A DNA stretch of 64,000 nt from Thelonectria olida (lineage: Eukaryota; Ascomycota; Sordariomycetes; Hypocreales; Nectriaceae), in NCBI GenBank assembly GCA_020736575.1, contig JAGPYM010000045.1, positions 62,001 to 126,000 on the forward strand, given 5' to 3'. The position numbers were made by a program, and so were the translations under genes. The notes below the pieces were generated by a model, which was not told where the DNA came from, made no database searches, and was given only the letters and a program-made list of their open reading frames with translations. Of the stretch, positions 41,853-52,118 are shown piece by piece (position 1 is the stretch's first letter; each line of letters opens with the position of its first letter).

Positions 41853-43574
41853 ATGCGTGAGATTGTGAGTCTACCTTTAACCCCGCCTTGGAAGCTCTAC
41901 ATACTGATCTCGAGCTCCCTCTGCTCTTTAGGTGCATCTCCAAGTTGGCCAATGTGTGAGCATCGCCCTCTTCCATTGGCCTTTTTTCATTTTTGACCTC
42001 AATAGGGTAACCAAGTCGGCTCTGCTTTCTGGCAGACCATTTCGGGTGAACATGGTCTGGACAGCAATGGAGAGTAGGCAAACCATTCGAATCGCCTCCC
42101 AGTATCCCGCCTTCTCACGCATCATTTCAGGTACAATGGAACTTTCGACCTCCAGCTCGCGCGCATGAACGTCTATTTCAACGAGGTGCGCGATATTGTG
42201 TGACCCATCCCAAACTATGCTCCGTCTCTGATCAAACTCGCATAGACATCCAGCAACAAGTACGTGCCGCGCGCCGTGCTTGTTGACCTGGAACCCAGCA
42301 CGATGGATGCGGTGCGCTCCGGTCCGTTTGGCCAGCTTTTCCGCCCCGACAACTTTGTCTTTGGCCAGTCGAGCGCCGGCAACAACTGGGCCAAAGGCCA
42401 CTACACCGAGGGTGCCGAGTTGGTTGACCAGGTGCTGGACGTGGTGCGCCGCGAGGCCGAAGGCTGCGACTCTCTCCAAGGCTTCCAGATCACGCACTCG
42501 CTCGGTGGCGGCACGGGCTCCGGCATGGGCACGTTGCTGATTTCCAAGATTCGAGAAGGTGAGATTGATATCACTAGTCATGGACATGTCGATATACTGT
42601 TTCTCACCGTACTGACCACCTCTTCAGAGTTCCCGGATCGTATGATGGCCACCTTTAGTGTGATGCCGTCTCCCAAGGTGTCCGATACCATCGTGGAGCC
42701 ATATAATGCTACCCTCTCAGTCCACCAGCTGGTTGAGAACTCAGATGCGACTTTCTGTATCGACAACGAGGCTCTGTACGATATTTGCAAGCGTACTCTG
42801 AAGCTACCGAATCCTTCGTATGGCGACCTTAACCACCTCGTGTCAACTGTCATGTCTGGCGTGTCAACTTCGCTGCGCTTCCCCGGACAGCTGAACTCCG
42901 ACCTTCGCAAGATGGCTGTCAACATGGTAGGCCGACTCCTGTCATCCAGACCCAATGTTACTGCTAAGCGTTTCCCTCTTCTCATCTAGGTCCCCTTCCC
43001 CCGCCTGCACTTCTTCATGGTTGGCTTTGCGCCACTCACCGGCCGTGGCTCGCACTCGTTCAGCGCCGTCTCTGTCCCCGAGCTGACCCAGCAGTTGTTT
43101 GACCCCAAGAATATGATGACCGGGTCCGATTTCCGTAACGGTCGCTACCTGACATGCTCGGTCATCTTTCGCGGCAAGGTGTCTGCGAAGGAGGTGGAGG
43201 ATCAAATGCACAAATTGCAGCAGAAGAACTCGGCTTATTTTGTTGAGTGGATTCCCAATAATGTGCAGACGAGTCTATGCTCTGTCCCTCCGCAGGGGCT
43301 AAAGATGTCATCTACCTTTGTCGGCAACTCGACTGCCATTCAGGAGATCTTCAAGCGCGTCGGCGAACAGTTCACCGCCATGTTCCGCCGCAAGGCTTTC
43401 CTACACTGGTATACTGGAGAAGGCATGGATGAGATGGAGTTTACCGAAGCTGAGTCTAATATGAATGACCTTGTGTCCGAGTACCAGCAGTATCAGGACG
43501 CGGGCGTCGATGACGAGGCCTATAGCGAGGAGAATTATGGCGAGGAGGACGTCCATTCCGAGGTCCACGCTTAG
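41853..43574 (+). CDS. tubC: beta-tubulin, tubC-like
   Basis: Seven exons (41853-41864, 41932-41955, 42006-42073, 42131-42185, 42246-42558, 42628-42926, 42990-43574) with in-phase GT-AG introns give 451 residues, the normal length. The protein pairs with alpha-tubulin to form microtubules. It starts MREI, as in all beta-tubulins, and carries the GTP-binding [12 protein letters not shown] and a short acidic tail. The Val-Gly-Ser variant (GNQVGSAFW) and the Ser in GGGTGSG match TubC, the conidiation-associated isotype of Aspergillus, better than BenA. Residue 198 is Ala (VENSDATF); Phe is kept at 167 and 200. No breaks are seen. Confidence 0.95.
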
Positions 43575-44063
43575 CCCAAGGAAACCTTGCTGTCGGACAG
43601 CACGCGGCTTCTTACAGCTTACACCTACCCTTCAACTGCCATCTTTCGCTAGCTGTATATATTCCTAACATTTGAATCTAGGATCCTATTATCAAAGTGC
43701 GTCGTGGCTTTATGAGATGCTTCTAGATCGCCAACGTAACGGCTAAACTTGCATCACTTTGTAGTAATCTATACTGGTTTGCCCAGAATATGCTTATATT
43801 TAGGCATAGTTAATGCTCCACTCGCGATGCATGTACTTGATGTCTCTGATGTCTCGGGTCAGGGACTTAAACACGACCACCTCCTCCCTGCAGTTGCTTT
43901 GTTTTAACAATTGTGATCACTTTATGAAGCTGTCGAGATAATAATGGATCTTTGACAGAGATGTCAGGCGGCCATGTGTCCAAAGGAAGCGGCCACCGCT
44001 CCCAGAGTTAAGTGAAGCTGAGCCGTCATTTTTCAACATCTTAGATGGGGATTAGGTTGATGT
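43575..44063. other. 3' flank of the beta-tubulin gene
   Basis: No gene is supported. Confidence 0.35.
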
Positions 44064-46320
44064 TCATCTCGTGTAGGCTGCAAGAGAAGTTCTTACCATG
44101 ACCCCAAAGCCGAACGGTAGCCAGATGTTTCTATTTGAATCATGAATCTTAGTTGGACTAGACATCCAAGGATCCAAGTGTCTTATCAGACCGAGTCGTA
44201 ATGCATCTGTCCCTTGATAAAGAATAGCGGCATTTAATCGGAGATTGCCATGTAACCAGAGTTGGAAATCGATCGATTTATATCGACTATCACCTTCAAG
44301 AAGACTAAGAGGAAGGGCTGGCTGATAAATGCCAGCTTTGCTCCAGGAACGAAGGCACTGAGCCATGGCCACAATATGGCGTCGCAGGCGAAATCTGAGT
44401 GGTGTTACCATCCTCCCGCAACTGCTGAAATCTCTCTCCGTTTCTGCTGAAGACGATGCGATAGTAAGAAAGCCAGCAGCCATATAAGACAACCAAGGAA
44501 AACGCACAACGCCGACGTCCCTCCACCAAGCAATTAGGTCAGCTTTGTATGCGGTGTTATCCCCCGGTGGCTCTGATAGATACTAATCAAGCTCGTCCTA
44601 TGCTGGCAATGCGGCTGACTCTTTTGGTCCCTTACTCTGTCGCCCTTGAGAGTCAGGACGAGTCAATGACCGACCGAATGCCAGTCGGCGCTTAATATAG
44701 TCCAAGCCATTACTAGTCCCACCTGCTGAAGCGGCATTACAGGCTACTTCATGAGCCATGCTCTTGTACTTCTCTTCCCAAACTGTCGTTAGGCCTCTCT
44801 CGTACATCCTCTTCCATTCTGAGTTCTGACGAGACCGGAGTTGGTTCCAAAGCAACTCTAGAGCTCGCCATTTCTTGCAAGGGTGGAATACAACTGCCGC
44901 TACGTAGGCGGTTGTGGTCAGCTTGCTATAGTAGCCGTTCAGCTTCTTCCATCCGAGCTTGATGTAAATTTTCAATAGCTGACGGGTCTTCGCATCCATA
45001 TCCTCGAACAGGTGAACGTCTTCTATGATCTGGTCGTCATTCTCTTCGATTATCACTCCTTCAACGGCCAGCTCCAGGTGGTCAAAGAGTATCTCTACCA
45101 CCTAGAAGTACTCATCGAACCCTCCTAAAGTTGAGCGTTTACCAGTAATACCCTCGCCCTGGAGTTGCTTTGACGCGACCTTGAATGGTTGAAGGATCTT
45201 TTGAGCGGTAGAAACAACCTTCCATTCCTCAAGGGAAAGAGTTTCTTTCAATATCGCGGGTTTGTCTTGTTCTTTGCCGCCTTGACTAACCCAACGTTCC
45301 TCAATGATGGAAAACATCCTGTTTAGAGCCGTACGTTTCAGCAGAGCGCGCGAGGCCATGGCCTTATCGGATTGCCAGCGAGTATAGACGTTTTGAACCT
45401 GTAAGGACAGGTTCAGCCGGGGCGGCTTGTAGTTGAGCTTTATAACAGTCCTCGGTAAGTTGACTGCTCGTTCGAAGAGCAATGCCAATATTGTGAAGCT
45501 TGCCAAATGGCCCAAACTTGCAGTACTTGTCCACTTCCTCGGCGTTAATGATCTGGGGGAGTGGGTACTGATCCCGACTCTCTTCTGGGACCGTCTTGAG
45601 CTCGAAGCTTTCTTCCATGCTCGGCACACCGAAGTCCTCATCGGTCACCAGCTCATTGATAGCGCCGGAGAACTGGCGCTGCTCGTCTTCTTCCGTCATG
45701 AAGTCCTTATCGCCCCAGTGAGCGAGTAGTTTGTCAAAATTGTCCCTTTTGCTACCATACATCATAGCCCTGACTGCCAAGTTCAGAAAATGAGGCGCAC
45801 AGCGAATGCGACGATCATCCTTGTCGAAATCGAACTCAGCGGCAAGTGCTTCCATAGCCGTATCATTACTAGTAGCGTTGCCAAGCGTGTAGTACCCGAT
45901 TCTGAACCCGAACAACAGTTAAAATTGTCAGTTTGCTGACCCAAGACGTGTTGACCATGGGTCTGTACCTCTCTTGAAGACCAAACGCGCATATTGTATC
46001 TGCAACTTCATCTGCAAGTGCTGCCCCAGTATGATGCTTCCTGAGAGCTGGCAAAGCCAAAGGGATTCTCCATTGTTTCCAATCTCGGTCGATACAGTGG
46101 TCGTTGATACCAAGGAATGATGTGTTTTGTCGGGAAGTCCAGCCGTCGAAAGTAAAATGAATCGTGCTTCTCGCTCTGTGAAGCAGCATGTGAAGCGGTC
46201 CAAGATCTCAGTTGTCCTCGTTTGTTAGCAGATTCACAAGCGTCTTGCCAGTTGGTATCTGCCTTTCCAGAAGAGACGGGTTGTTGTAGACAGTGTTGCT
46301 AAGAATATAAACAATACGTA
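44064..46320 (-). pseudogene. hAT-2 transposase, decayed
   Basis: Minus-strand fragments in several frames follow the order of a hAT transposase: [20 protein letters not shown] (46160-46100), [18 protein letters not shown] (about 45800), [18 protein letters not shown] and LSLEEWKVVSTAQKILQPF, then YIKLGWKKLNGYYSKLT and AYVAAVVFHPCKKW (44950-44870). The C-terminal dimerisation region SSSAETERDFSSCGRMV with MAQCLRSWSKAGI is near 44400-44330. At least three frame changes occur. The family differs from hAT-1 and hAT-3. Confidence 0.82.
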
Positions 46321-46480
46321 TAATGGCAATATGGACCCCTCGCAATATTATTGTATTGCCAAGTGGTGCGTATTGTATTACGCAATATGGCATTGATCGA
46401 TATTGTATCGTATTGCCAAGAACCCAATATATTGGCAGTGAGACAATATATCCCATATATTACACGTGACGTTCATCATT
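46290..46480. repeat. AT-rich region with repeated GCAATAT/ATATTGC motifs
   Basis: Motifs such as GGCAATATGG, CGCAATATTA, CGCAATATGG and TATTGCCAAG recur in both orientations. This may be the terminal region of hAT-2 or hAT-3. CAGTGAGACAATATATC at 46436 resembles a hAT terminus. Confidence 0.45.
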
Positions 46481-46492
46481 CAACTGCCGCGT

Positions 46493-47420
46493 CTAAATAT
46501 CGCCATCTTGCAAATCTCGTATGCCAAACCATGACTTCAAGCACTCCAATGCTTCAATTACATCACTCCCAAGTCGATTTCGACGGTCCGTAATCATTAT
46601 CTTTGCCCCAGGGAAGAGTCGTTCTGGCTCCGCAGACATTGCGGGAATTGACAGTATATCCACGGCCATCTTGCTCAAGCTGGGGTAGTTTTTCTGCTGC
46701 GTCTCCTCTAGCCACCATGCAAGGGCGCTTGTAAACCCATAAACTCGTTCAGACTTACAATAACGCTCGTACTCGTCCGTGATGAGGGATGGCTGCAGGT
46801 GCTTGTTCCTCCAATTCAAGAACTCGTTCGTAGTCGCCGACGGGACCTCGCAGAGAGGAAGAGGTGATCCCACGGGTTTATATTCGTCCCACAGCGTCTC
46901 GATCAGCTTCTTTGACGACTCGACCCACTCTTTTTTCCAGTTCTCCTGCATGTAGTACCATTTATGCGAAGGGTGGAGCACGATAGCGGCAACGTAGGCA
47001 GGCGATTCATCAGTAAGACGATATGTGCCTCCTTCCCTGCTTCGAATTGTGCCAAGACGAAGTCCATAGCCAAGAGGACATTGTCGAGAGTTGCAAACGA
47101 TGACTCGAGAGCCTTGGTTGTCATTTTCAGCTTCTCTAGAAAGGACTTGATCTTCTCGAGGATGATCCAGTCCTCTGAAGAAAGTTCGTCTCCAGCGCAA
47201 TCTGCTTCCATCCATTTGTTGAAGTAGCCGTCAATTGCGTCTCTGAGATTCAAGGCCGCTCGCAGCATATTATACGACGAACTCCATCGTGTGTCGTTAT
47301 CCCGCGCAAGCCTACGGTTGTGGCTAATAGCAAGAAACTTTTGGCTGCGCTGAACATTTCGTTGGATGAAGACGACGAAGTTGTCAAGCTTGCCAAGAGG
47401 ATCGAAAAAACTGGACGATG
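46493..47420 (-). pseudogene. hAT-3 transposase, C-terminal half
   Basis: The minus-strand reading begins near 47410 with DPLGKLDNFVVFIQRNVQ and DNDTRWSSSYNMLRAAL. It continues with DWIILEKIKSFLEKLKM and DFVLAQFEAGKE and, after a frameshift near 47020, AYVAAIVLHPSHKWYYM, YPSLSKMAVDILSIPAMSAE and LECLKSW. This matches the middle and dimerisation part of a hAT transposase. The N-terminal part is missing. Confidence 0.82.
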
Positions 47421-48840
47421 GTATTTAAACAATCCCGCTCCAACCGATTGTCGATGTACCGGCCGGTGGTGTCGGCCCCGGTCACGACCTGCGCGACGCC
47501 CTCGTCGAATTACAATGTCTCCTGTCGTGCCGTCATGCCTTCTGTTCAACAGCAAGAGGTAGGGATTCAGTAGCCGGATGTTACGTGTCACGAAGGTCAT
47601 ACGGGTGATCAGACCGGCTGCCTGGAGGTCCGAACTTCCAGTCAGAGGTTGGTGTCAGATGTGTCTCCCAAAAAGTAAGTTCTGTAACACACGAAAAGAC
47701 CGACCCTATTTCAGTCCTTAGATAGAGCTTTCATATGACTTCCTTTGCAACCTGCTACTGAATGTGACATTACGTAATCAACGATGAGAGGCGGGAACAA
47801 GAGAAATGGTCCACACTTTCGGGCATGTGTATTTATCCATGCCGGCATAATTCAGGAGCACAACGTTTGCGAGAGCTATGTACTGTCCGCAGTAGTCCTT
47901 CTACCTCATCTTGGTTATCTTTGCGGCACTCATACACTTATATGGAATCAATACTTTGCAAAAAAGCGCATGGTGGGGACATGGCGCCCGTCTCTCCACG
48001 CCGGGAATTCATCAGTACATGCGAAGGATCTCGCGTAGCCTCACGCCAGTCCCTTGCTCGATTTTGGCGTTGGTGCATTTTGACTTCCAAATCGCAAGAG
48101 AAAGAAGAAAAATGAAAAGGTTTGTTTGTCTTGTTCTAGAGCTGATCTGAGATTTTTATCCTCCGTTTCCTATCCCATCTGGTTAAACAATAGAACTTTC
48201 AGAACGTTTAGATCCTAGAACAGAAACAATTAGGGATGATATTATAGCACCGTTCATGGCCGAAAAGGCCGTACGTACACATTGGAGCTATTGTGGCCGC
48301 CGCCCAGAACAGGCGAATTGCTCGGTTTGCCGCTTCCCAGCTTCATACCCGATTCACCCAGGCCCCCCCTGTGCCTTGCCTTACACAGTCCCTCCTTCAT
48401 TGGGTCAAACAAATAAAACTAGTCTGAGGCCCGCATTAAGACTTACTGACCAACTTGGGCCGAGGAAGGATCAATATGGTGTAGTCGGGTTGAGAATAAT
48501 CGAACATAGGCTCGGCTTGTGCTATATGCGGAGAGTGGGACGAATAATGAAGACACTATGGATATATGAAGTAGATGAACCTAAGTAGAGAAGGAAAAGA
48601 GGACCTGGGCAGGGCCTGCAGCTGTACGAAGTACATATGGAAAAGGCTCAATCATACATCTCTGCCCAGGACGGGTGGATGCTCTAGAGTAGCTTGGAAG
48701 TCAAATACAGCCGTGAAGCTAGAAAATGGTGTCATCAGAGGTCGGGACAAATGCAAAGTTTCCTCAGATCGGACCGTAGTTAGGGTAAAACAATCACCCG
48801 AATCTTAACGTGATGCAGCGACCTTGTTCAGCCTGTTCGA
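47421..48840. other. no supportable gene
   Basis: Short overlapping frames only, without recognisable motifs. Confidence 0.35.
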
Positions 48841-49500
48841 TTACAGATTCATCTTATCCACTTCCAAAAAATCCGGCGGATTTCGGCCGTAGAGAACGCG
48901 TGCCTTGCTATCCAGTGCGGTGCCAGCATTGCTGATCCAGATGTGGTTGGCAAAGGAGTTGGTCACGCCAAGGTCATCATGAGGAATCCAGACCGTGGGA
49001 GGTGGAACACGAAGCGTTTCGTGTGTAAACGCTCGATCTATAGGCCTGGTTCGTTTATCGCCGCTTAGACGCTGGACCTTTGTTTTGGTATTGGCGTGAA
49101 TGGCGTCTCCCATTCCCTGCTGAGACTCAAATGTCGTCTCAGTACCGTCACGATGGCGTCCTCCAGTCTCGCCGCAGTCGCCACTGGTAGAGTGATGTTT
49201 CTAAGCTCGCTCGAATGCCTGTTCTCGAAGCATTGTCTCATCTTCGATGGTAATGGGCAGATGACGGAACAGAGGCGCAAATGACAGGTTGAGAAGCACT
49301 AATACACAACCGTCAACACCAGAACCAAAACCATTATGATGCCGTAGCCCGTGCAGGTTTTCGATCCATGTTGATCTTCGACGATGAAAAACAAACCGGC
49401 GACACACAATTCCATCACGTAAAGCCCGGTGAAGGTTTGATTGATGGCTCGCGGGTATAGCACGCCTCTAGTGTCGTGTTCGAACTGCGTGACGTAGAGG
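48841..49500 (-). pseudogene. CSC1/OSCA-type (DUF221) channel gene, 3' fragment
   Basis: CSC1-like proteins are osmosensitive calcium-permeable membrane channels. The minus strand reads GVLYPRAINQTFTGLYVMEL and YGIIMVLVLVLTVVY (a transmembrane segment), a stop, then in other frames LNLSFAPLFRHLPITIEDE and REQAFERA. The C-terminal tail RVPPPTVWIPHDDLGV, ISNAGTALDSKARV and NPPDFLEVDKM follows. At least two frameshifts and a stop are present and the fragment begins abruptly beside the helicase gene, so it is a truncated gene copy. Confidence 0.75.
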
Positions 49501-49521
49501 ATAGTCCTTGGCGTACAGCCG

Positions 49522-51915
49522 ATGCTCCAGACTGCCCTACGACGGGCCGAATCATTGCTCTATAAAAAGTTGCTTTTCTGTCGGGATTTTAAGGATCAAT
49601 TACCTGCCGAGCTTGGCCTACCTGAGATCCCATGGGATAATCTTATCGACAACGCTGCCGATGCCACCATAGGCCACTCGTTCGTGGAGAGCCTCTTCCA
49701 GATTGACCCTACATGTAAGGGTTGGCTCTTTCGAAAGATGTGGAAGGATGGCAAGCTCCGAAGGGAATGGGTGCGGACCGACTCAGAGTCCGGGTTTGAG
49801 CTCCATGAAAAAGCTGTATTGCGCTATGGTATGAATTTGGAGGAGTTTCTTGAGGTCCTCTTATTTCTCATCCATCTCTGCGGTGGGCAGCCAGCGCGAG
49901 CACTTGAGCTTCTTACCCTACGACATCGTAACACAGCGAACGGCGGGGTACGGAATATCTTGATGGACCGTGGACTCATTATGCTCGTTGCTGGCTACCA
50001 CAAAGGGTTCTCGAAGACAGAGCGACTCAAGATCATCCATCGGTTCATACCTCGGGAGGTCAGTATTCTACTGGTCTATTACCTCTGGCTTGCGTTGTCG
50101 CACTGGGAGGAGGCGCAGGCCAATGTTTGGGATGTCGACCGGTTTAGCGCCAGTCTCTGGGCTACAGAGGAGACCTTGGATGACAATATCAGCGAAGGTG
50201 AGGATGGATATGGGTCGGATACCGGTGCATCCAGAAGCGAGAGTGGTCCGTCTCAAGAGCCTCTACGGGGAGCGCACAAGTTGGGCCCCGGGCAACACTG
50301 GACATCACCCCGAATGACCCGTATCTTGCAAAGGATGAGCCGACCCGGCTGCGAGAAAGGGGTTACGATTAGCAGTTGGAGGCATCTTTCGATTGCAATT
50401 ACGCGGCGGTATTTCCGGAACGCATCTACGGCACATGCGACCCTTATTGGCGAGGCAGATGAGGGCTATGGCAGTGGCAGCGATAATGAGGGCGATGAGG
50501 ATAGCACATGGGATATCCAAGCCGGGCACGGATCCTTAGTCGCAGGTTTAGTTTATGGGCGGCTTATTACCGAGGGTTGCTTCGAGACGAACGAGCGGCG
50601 CGTCAACTTCCGGTTTATTTGCCAGGAGTGGCATAGGCTTCTTGGGTTTCCATCTGCCGTTGATGGTTTTGGGGAGGTTCTCAAGCCGGGGCGCAAGCGG
50701 AAGAATCCATCACTACACTACGAAGCGATGCAGGAACTCCAGCTTAGGCGGTGGAAGATGCTGCTGCGGATCAACATCGATCGAGAACTATGGCGCCTAT
50801 ATGGGGACCAGACGCGCTTCCGAGGCAAACAGCAGGAGGCAGTCGAGTCGATCATGATGAACAAGAGCCCGATCGTGGTGGTGATGCGGACTGGTACTGG
50901 CAAGAGCCTGTGCTTTATGCTACCAGCAGCCAGCTGCCCTGGCGGAGTAACGGTCGTTGTCGTCCCGCTTGTATCTCTCCAGGGCGATATGCTGGACCGG
51001 TGTCAGAAATTAAACATCTCCTGCGCCGAGTGGAGGAGCGACCGCGTTCCAGGGAACGTCTCGATTGTGTTTACAACGCCAGAGTCGGCGATGACGAAGC
51101 GGTTTCAGGACTACATCGAGTCGCTACGAGTTACAGCACGGCTAGACCGATTTGTTATTGACGAGGGTCATACGATTCTCGAGGGTACAAGAGCGTTTCG
51201 ACCCAAGCTTCGAGAACTAGGAGGCCTCGCCCTTGTCGGAGTGCAAATGGTCTACCTTACTGCAACACTGCCGCCGACAAGAGAGGACACGCTCTTTAGT
51301 CTTATTAACACAAGGCGTGAGGACGTTGTTATAATTCGGATGAGGACAACACGTACCAATATCGCCTATAGCGTGAGGTCGATCCCTGCAGCAAGCGCAG
51401 AGGAGGCGACAGCAGCGGTTACCCTCACAGCAAGAGAGATTGTCGACCAGAAGCTGGAGGAATATCCATGGCCTGCTAAGATTATTATATACTGCCAACG
51501 GGTAGAAGCCACAGAAGCTCTGGCAGAGGGGCTCGGGTGTGATGCTTATCATCGCGAGGTCGATACGCGTGACGGCAAAGCAGAGAGGCTGCGGGTCTGG
51601 ATGAGGCGAGATCAGTATGGCGATGGAAGAGTGATTGTAGCGACGAATGCGCTCAGTCTCAGCATTGACGTCCCTGATATCCGCGTGGTGCTGCATATCG
51701 AGATGCCATTTGAGATGGCTGATTACGCACAGCAGAGTGGGCGAGCCGGCCGAGACGGCTGCGGAGCGAGGCCATTATCGTCCGAGTGGATATTGAAGGT
51801 ATGCCAGGAAGGCAGCGACCTTTTAGGGAGTATTTTTAATTTTGGAGAGGAGTTGTCGGAAATAGACCGGATTCAAAGAGCAATCGGGACTTTTACAGTG
51901 GCAGGCGACAATTGA
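49522..51915 (+). CDS. RecQ-type ATP-dependent DNA helicase (fungal telomere-linked-helicase-like)
   Basis: A 797-residue protein with a superfamily 2 helicase core in its second half: VVVMRTGTGKSLCFMLPA (motif I, about 455-470), VVVVPLVSLQGDML (Ia), RFVIDEGHTI (motif II, DEGH rather than DEAH, about 545), MVYLTATLPP (III), IIIYCQRVEATEALA (IV), VIVATNALSLSIDVPDI (V) and QQSGRAGRDG (VI, about 741). The first half has the block found before the core in fungal telomere-linked RecQ-like proteins (GGQPARALELLTLRHRNTAN, ILLVYYLWLALS). No RQC or HRDC domain is seen. The frame is fully open. The PD-(D/E)XK gene follows on the same strand after 203 bp. Confidence 0.85.
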   Translation: MLQTALRRAESLLYKKLLFCRDFKDQLPAELGLPEIPWDNLIDNAADATIGHSFVESLFQIDPTCKGWLFRKMWKDGKLRREWVRTDSESGFELHEKAVLRYGMNLEEFLEVLLFLIHLCGGQPARALELLTLRHRNTANGGVRNILMDRGLIMLVAGYHKGFSKTERLKIIHRFIPREVSILLVYYLWLALSHWEEAQANVWDVDRFSASLWATEETLDDNISEGEDGYGSDTGASRSESGPSQEPLRGAHKLGPGQHWTSPRMTRILQRMSRPGCEKGVTISSWRHLSIAITRRYFRNASTAHATLIGEADEGYGSGSDNEGDEDSTWDIQAGHGSLVAGLVYGRLITEGCFETNERRVNFRFICQEWHRLLGFPSAVDGFGEVLKPGRKRKNPSLHYEAMQELQLRRWKMLLRINIDRELWRLYGDQTRFRGKQQEAVESIMMNKSPIVVVMRTGTGKSLCFMLPAASCPGGVTVVVVPLVSLQGDMLDRCQKLNISCAEWRSDRVPGNVSIVFTTPESAMTKRFQDYIESLRVTARLDRFVIDEGHTILEGTRAFRPKLRELGGLALVGVQMVYLTATLPPTREDTLFSLINTRREDVVIIRMRTTRTNIAYSVRSIPAASAEEATAAVTLTAREIVDQKLEEYPWPAKIIIYCQRVEATEALAEGLGCDAYHREVDTRDGKAERLRVWMRRDQYGDGRVIVATNALSLSIDVPDIRVVLHIEMPFEMADYAQQSGRAGRDGCGARPLSSEWILKVCQEGSDLLGSIFNFGEELSEIDRIQRAIGTFTVAGDN

Positions 51916-52118
51916 GGGTACACGACAATTAATAATAGGAGAGTAGGGTTGGACCCATATTAGCGCGGCTCCAGCGTTGCTTATCTTATCAGCTGGCGTA
52001 GCAACTGGAAACAACAATCACCGATCACGTCCTTAACCACCATCATTATCCTCGCCATCAACGCCACTCAACGCACAATCGCAGAACGACTCCAAATCGT
52101 CGTGCTTGCAGTGGGTAC

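Noticed and set aside
41928..42587. 219-codon minus-strand open frame
   Set aside because: It is antisense to beta-tubulin exons.
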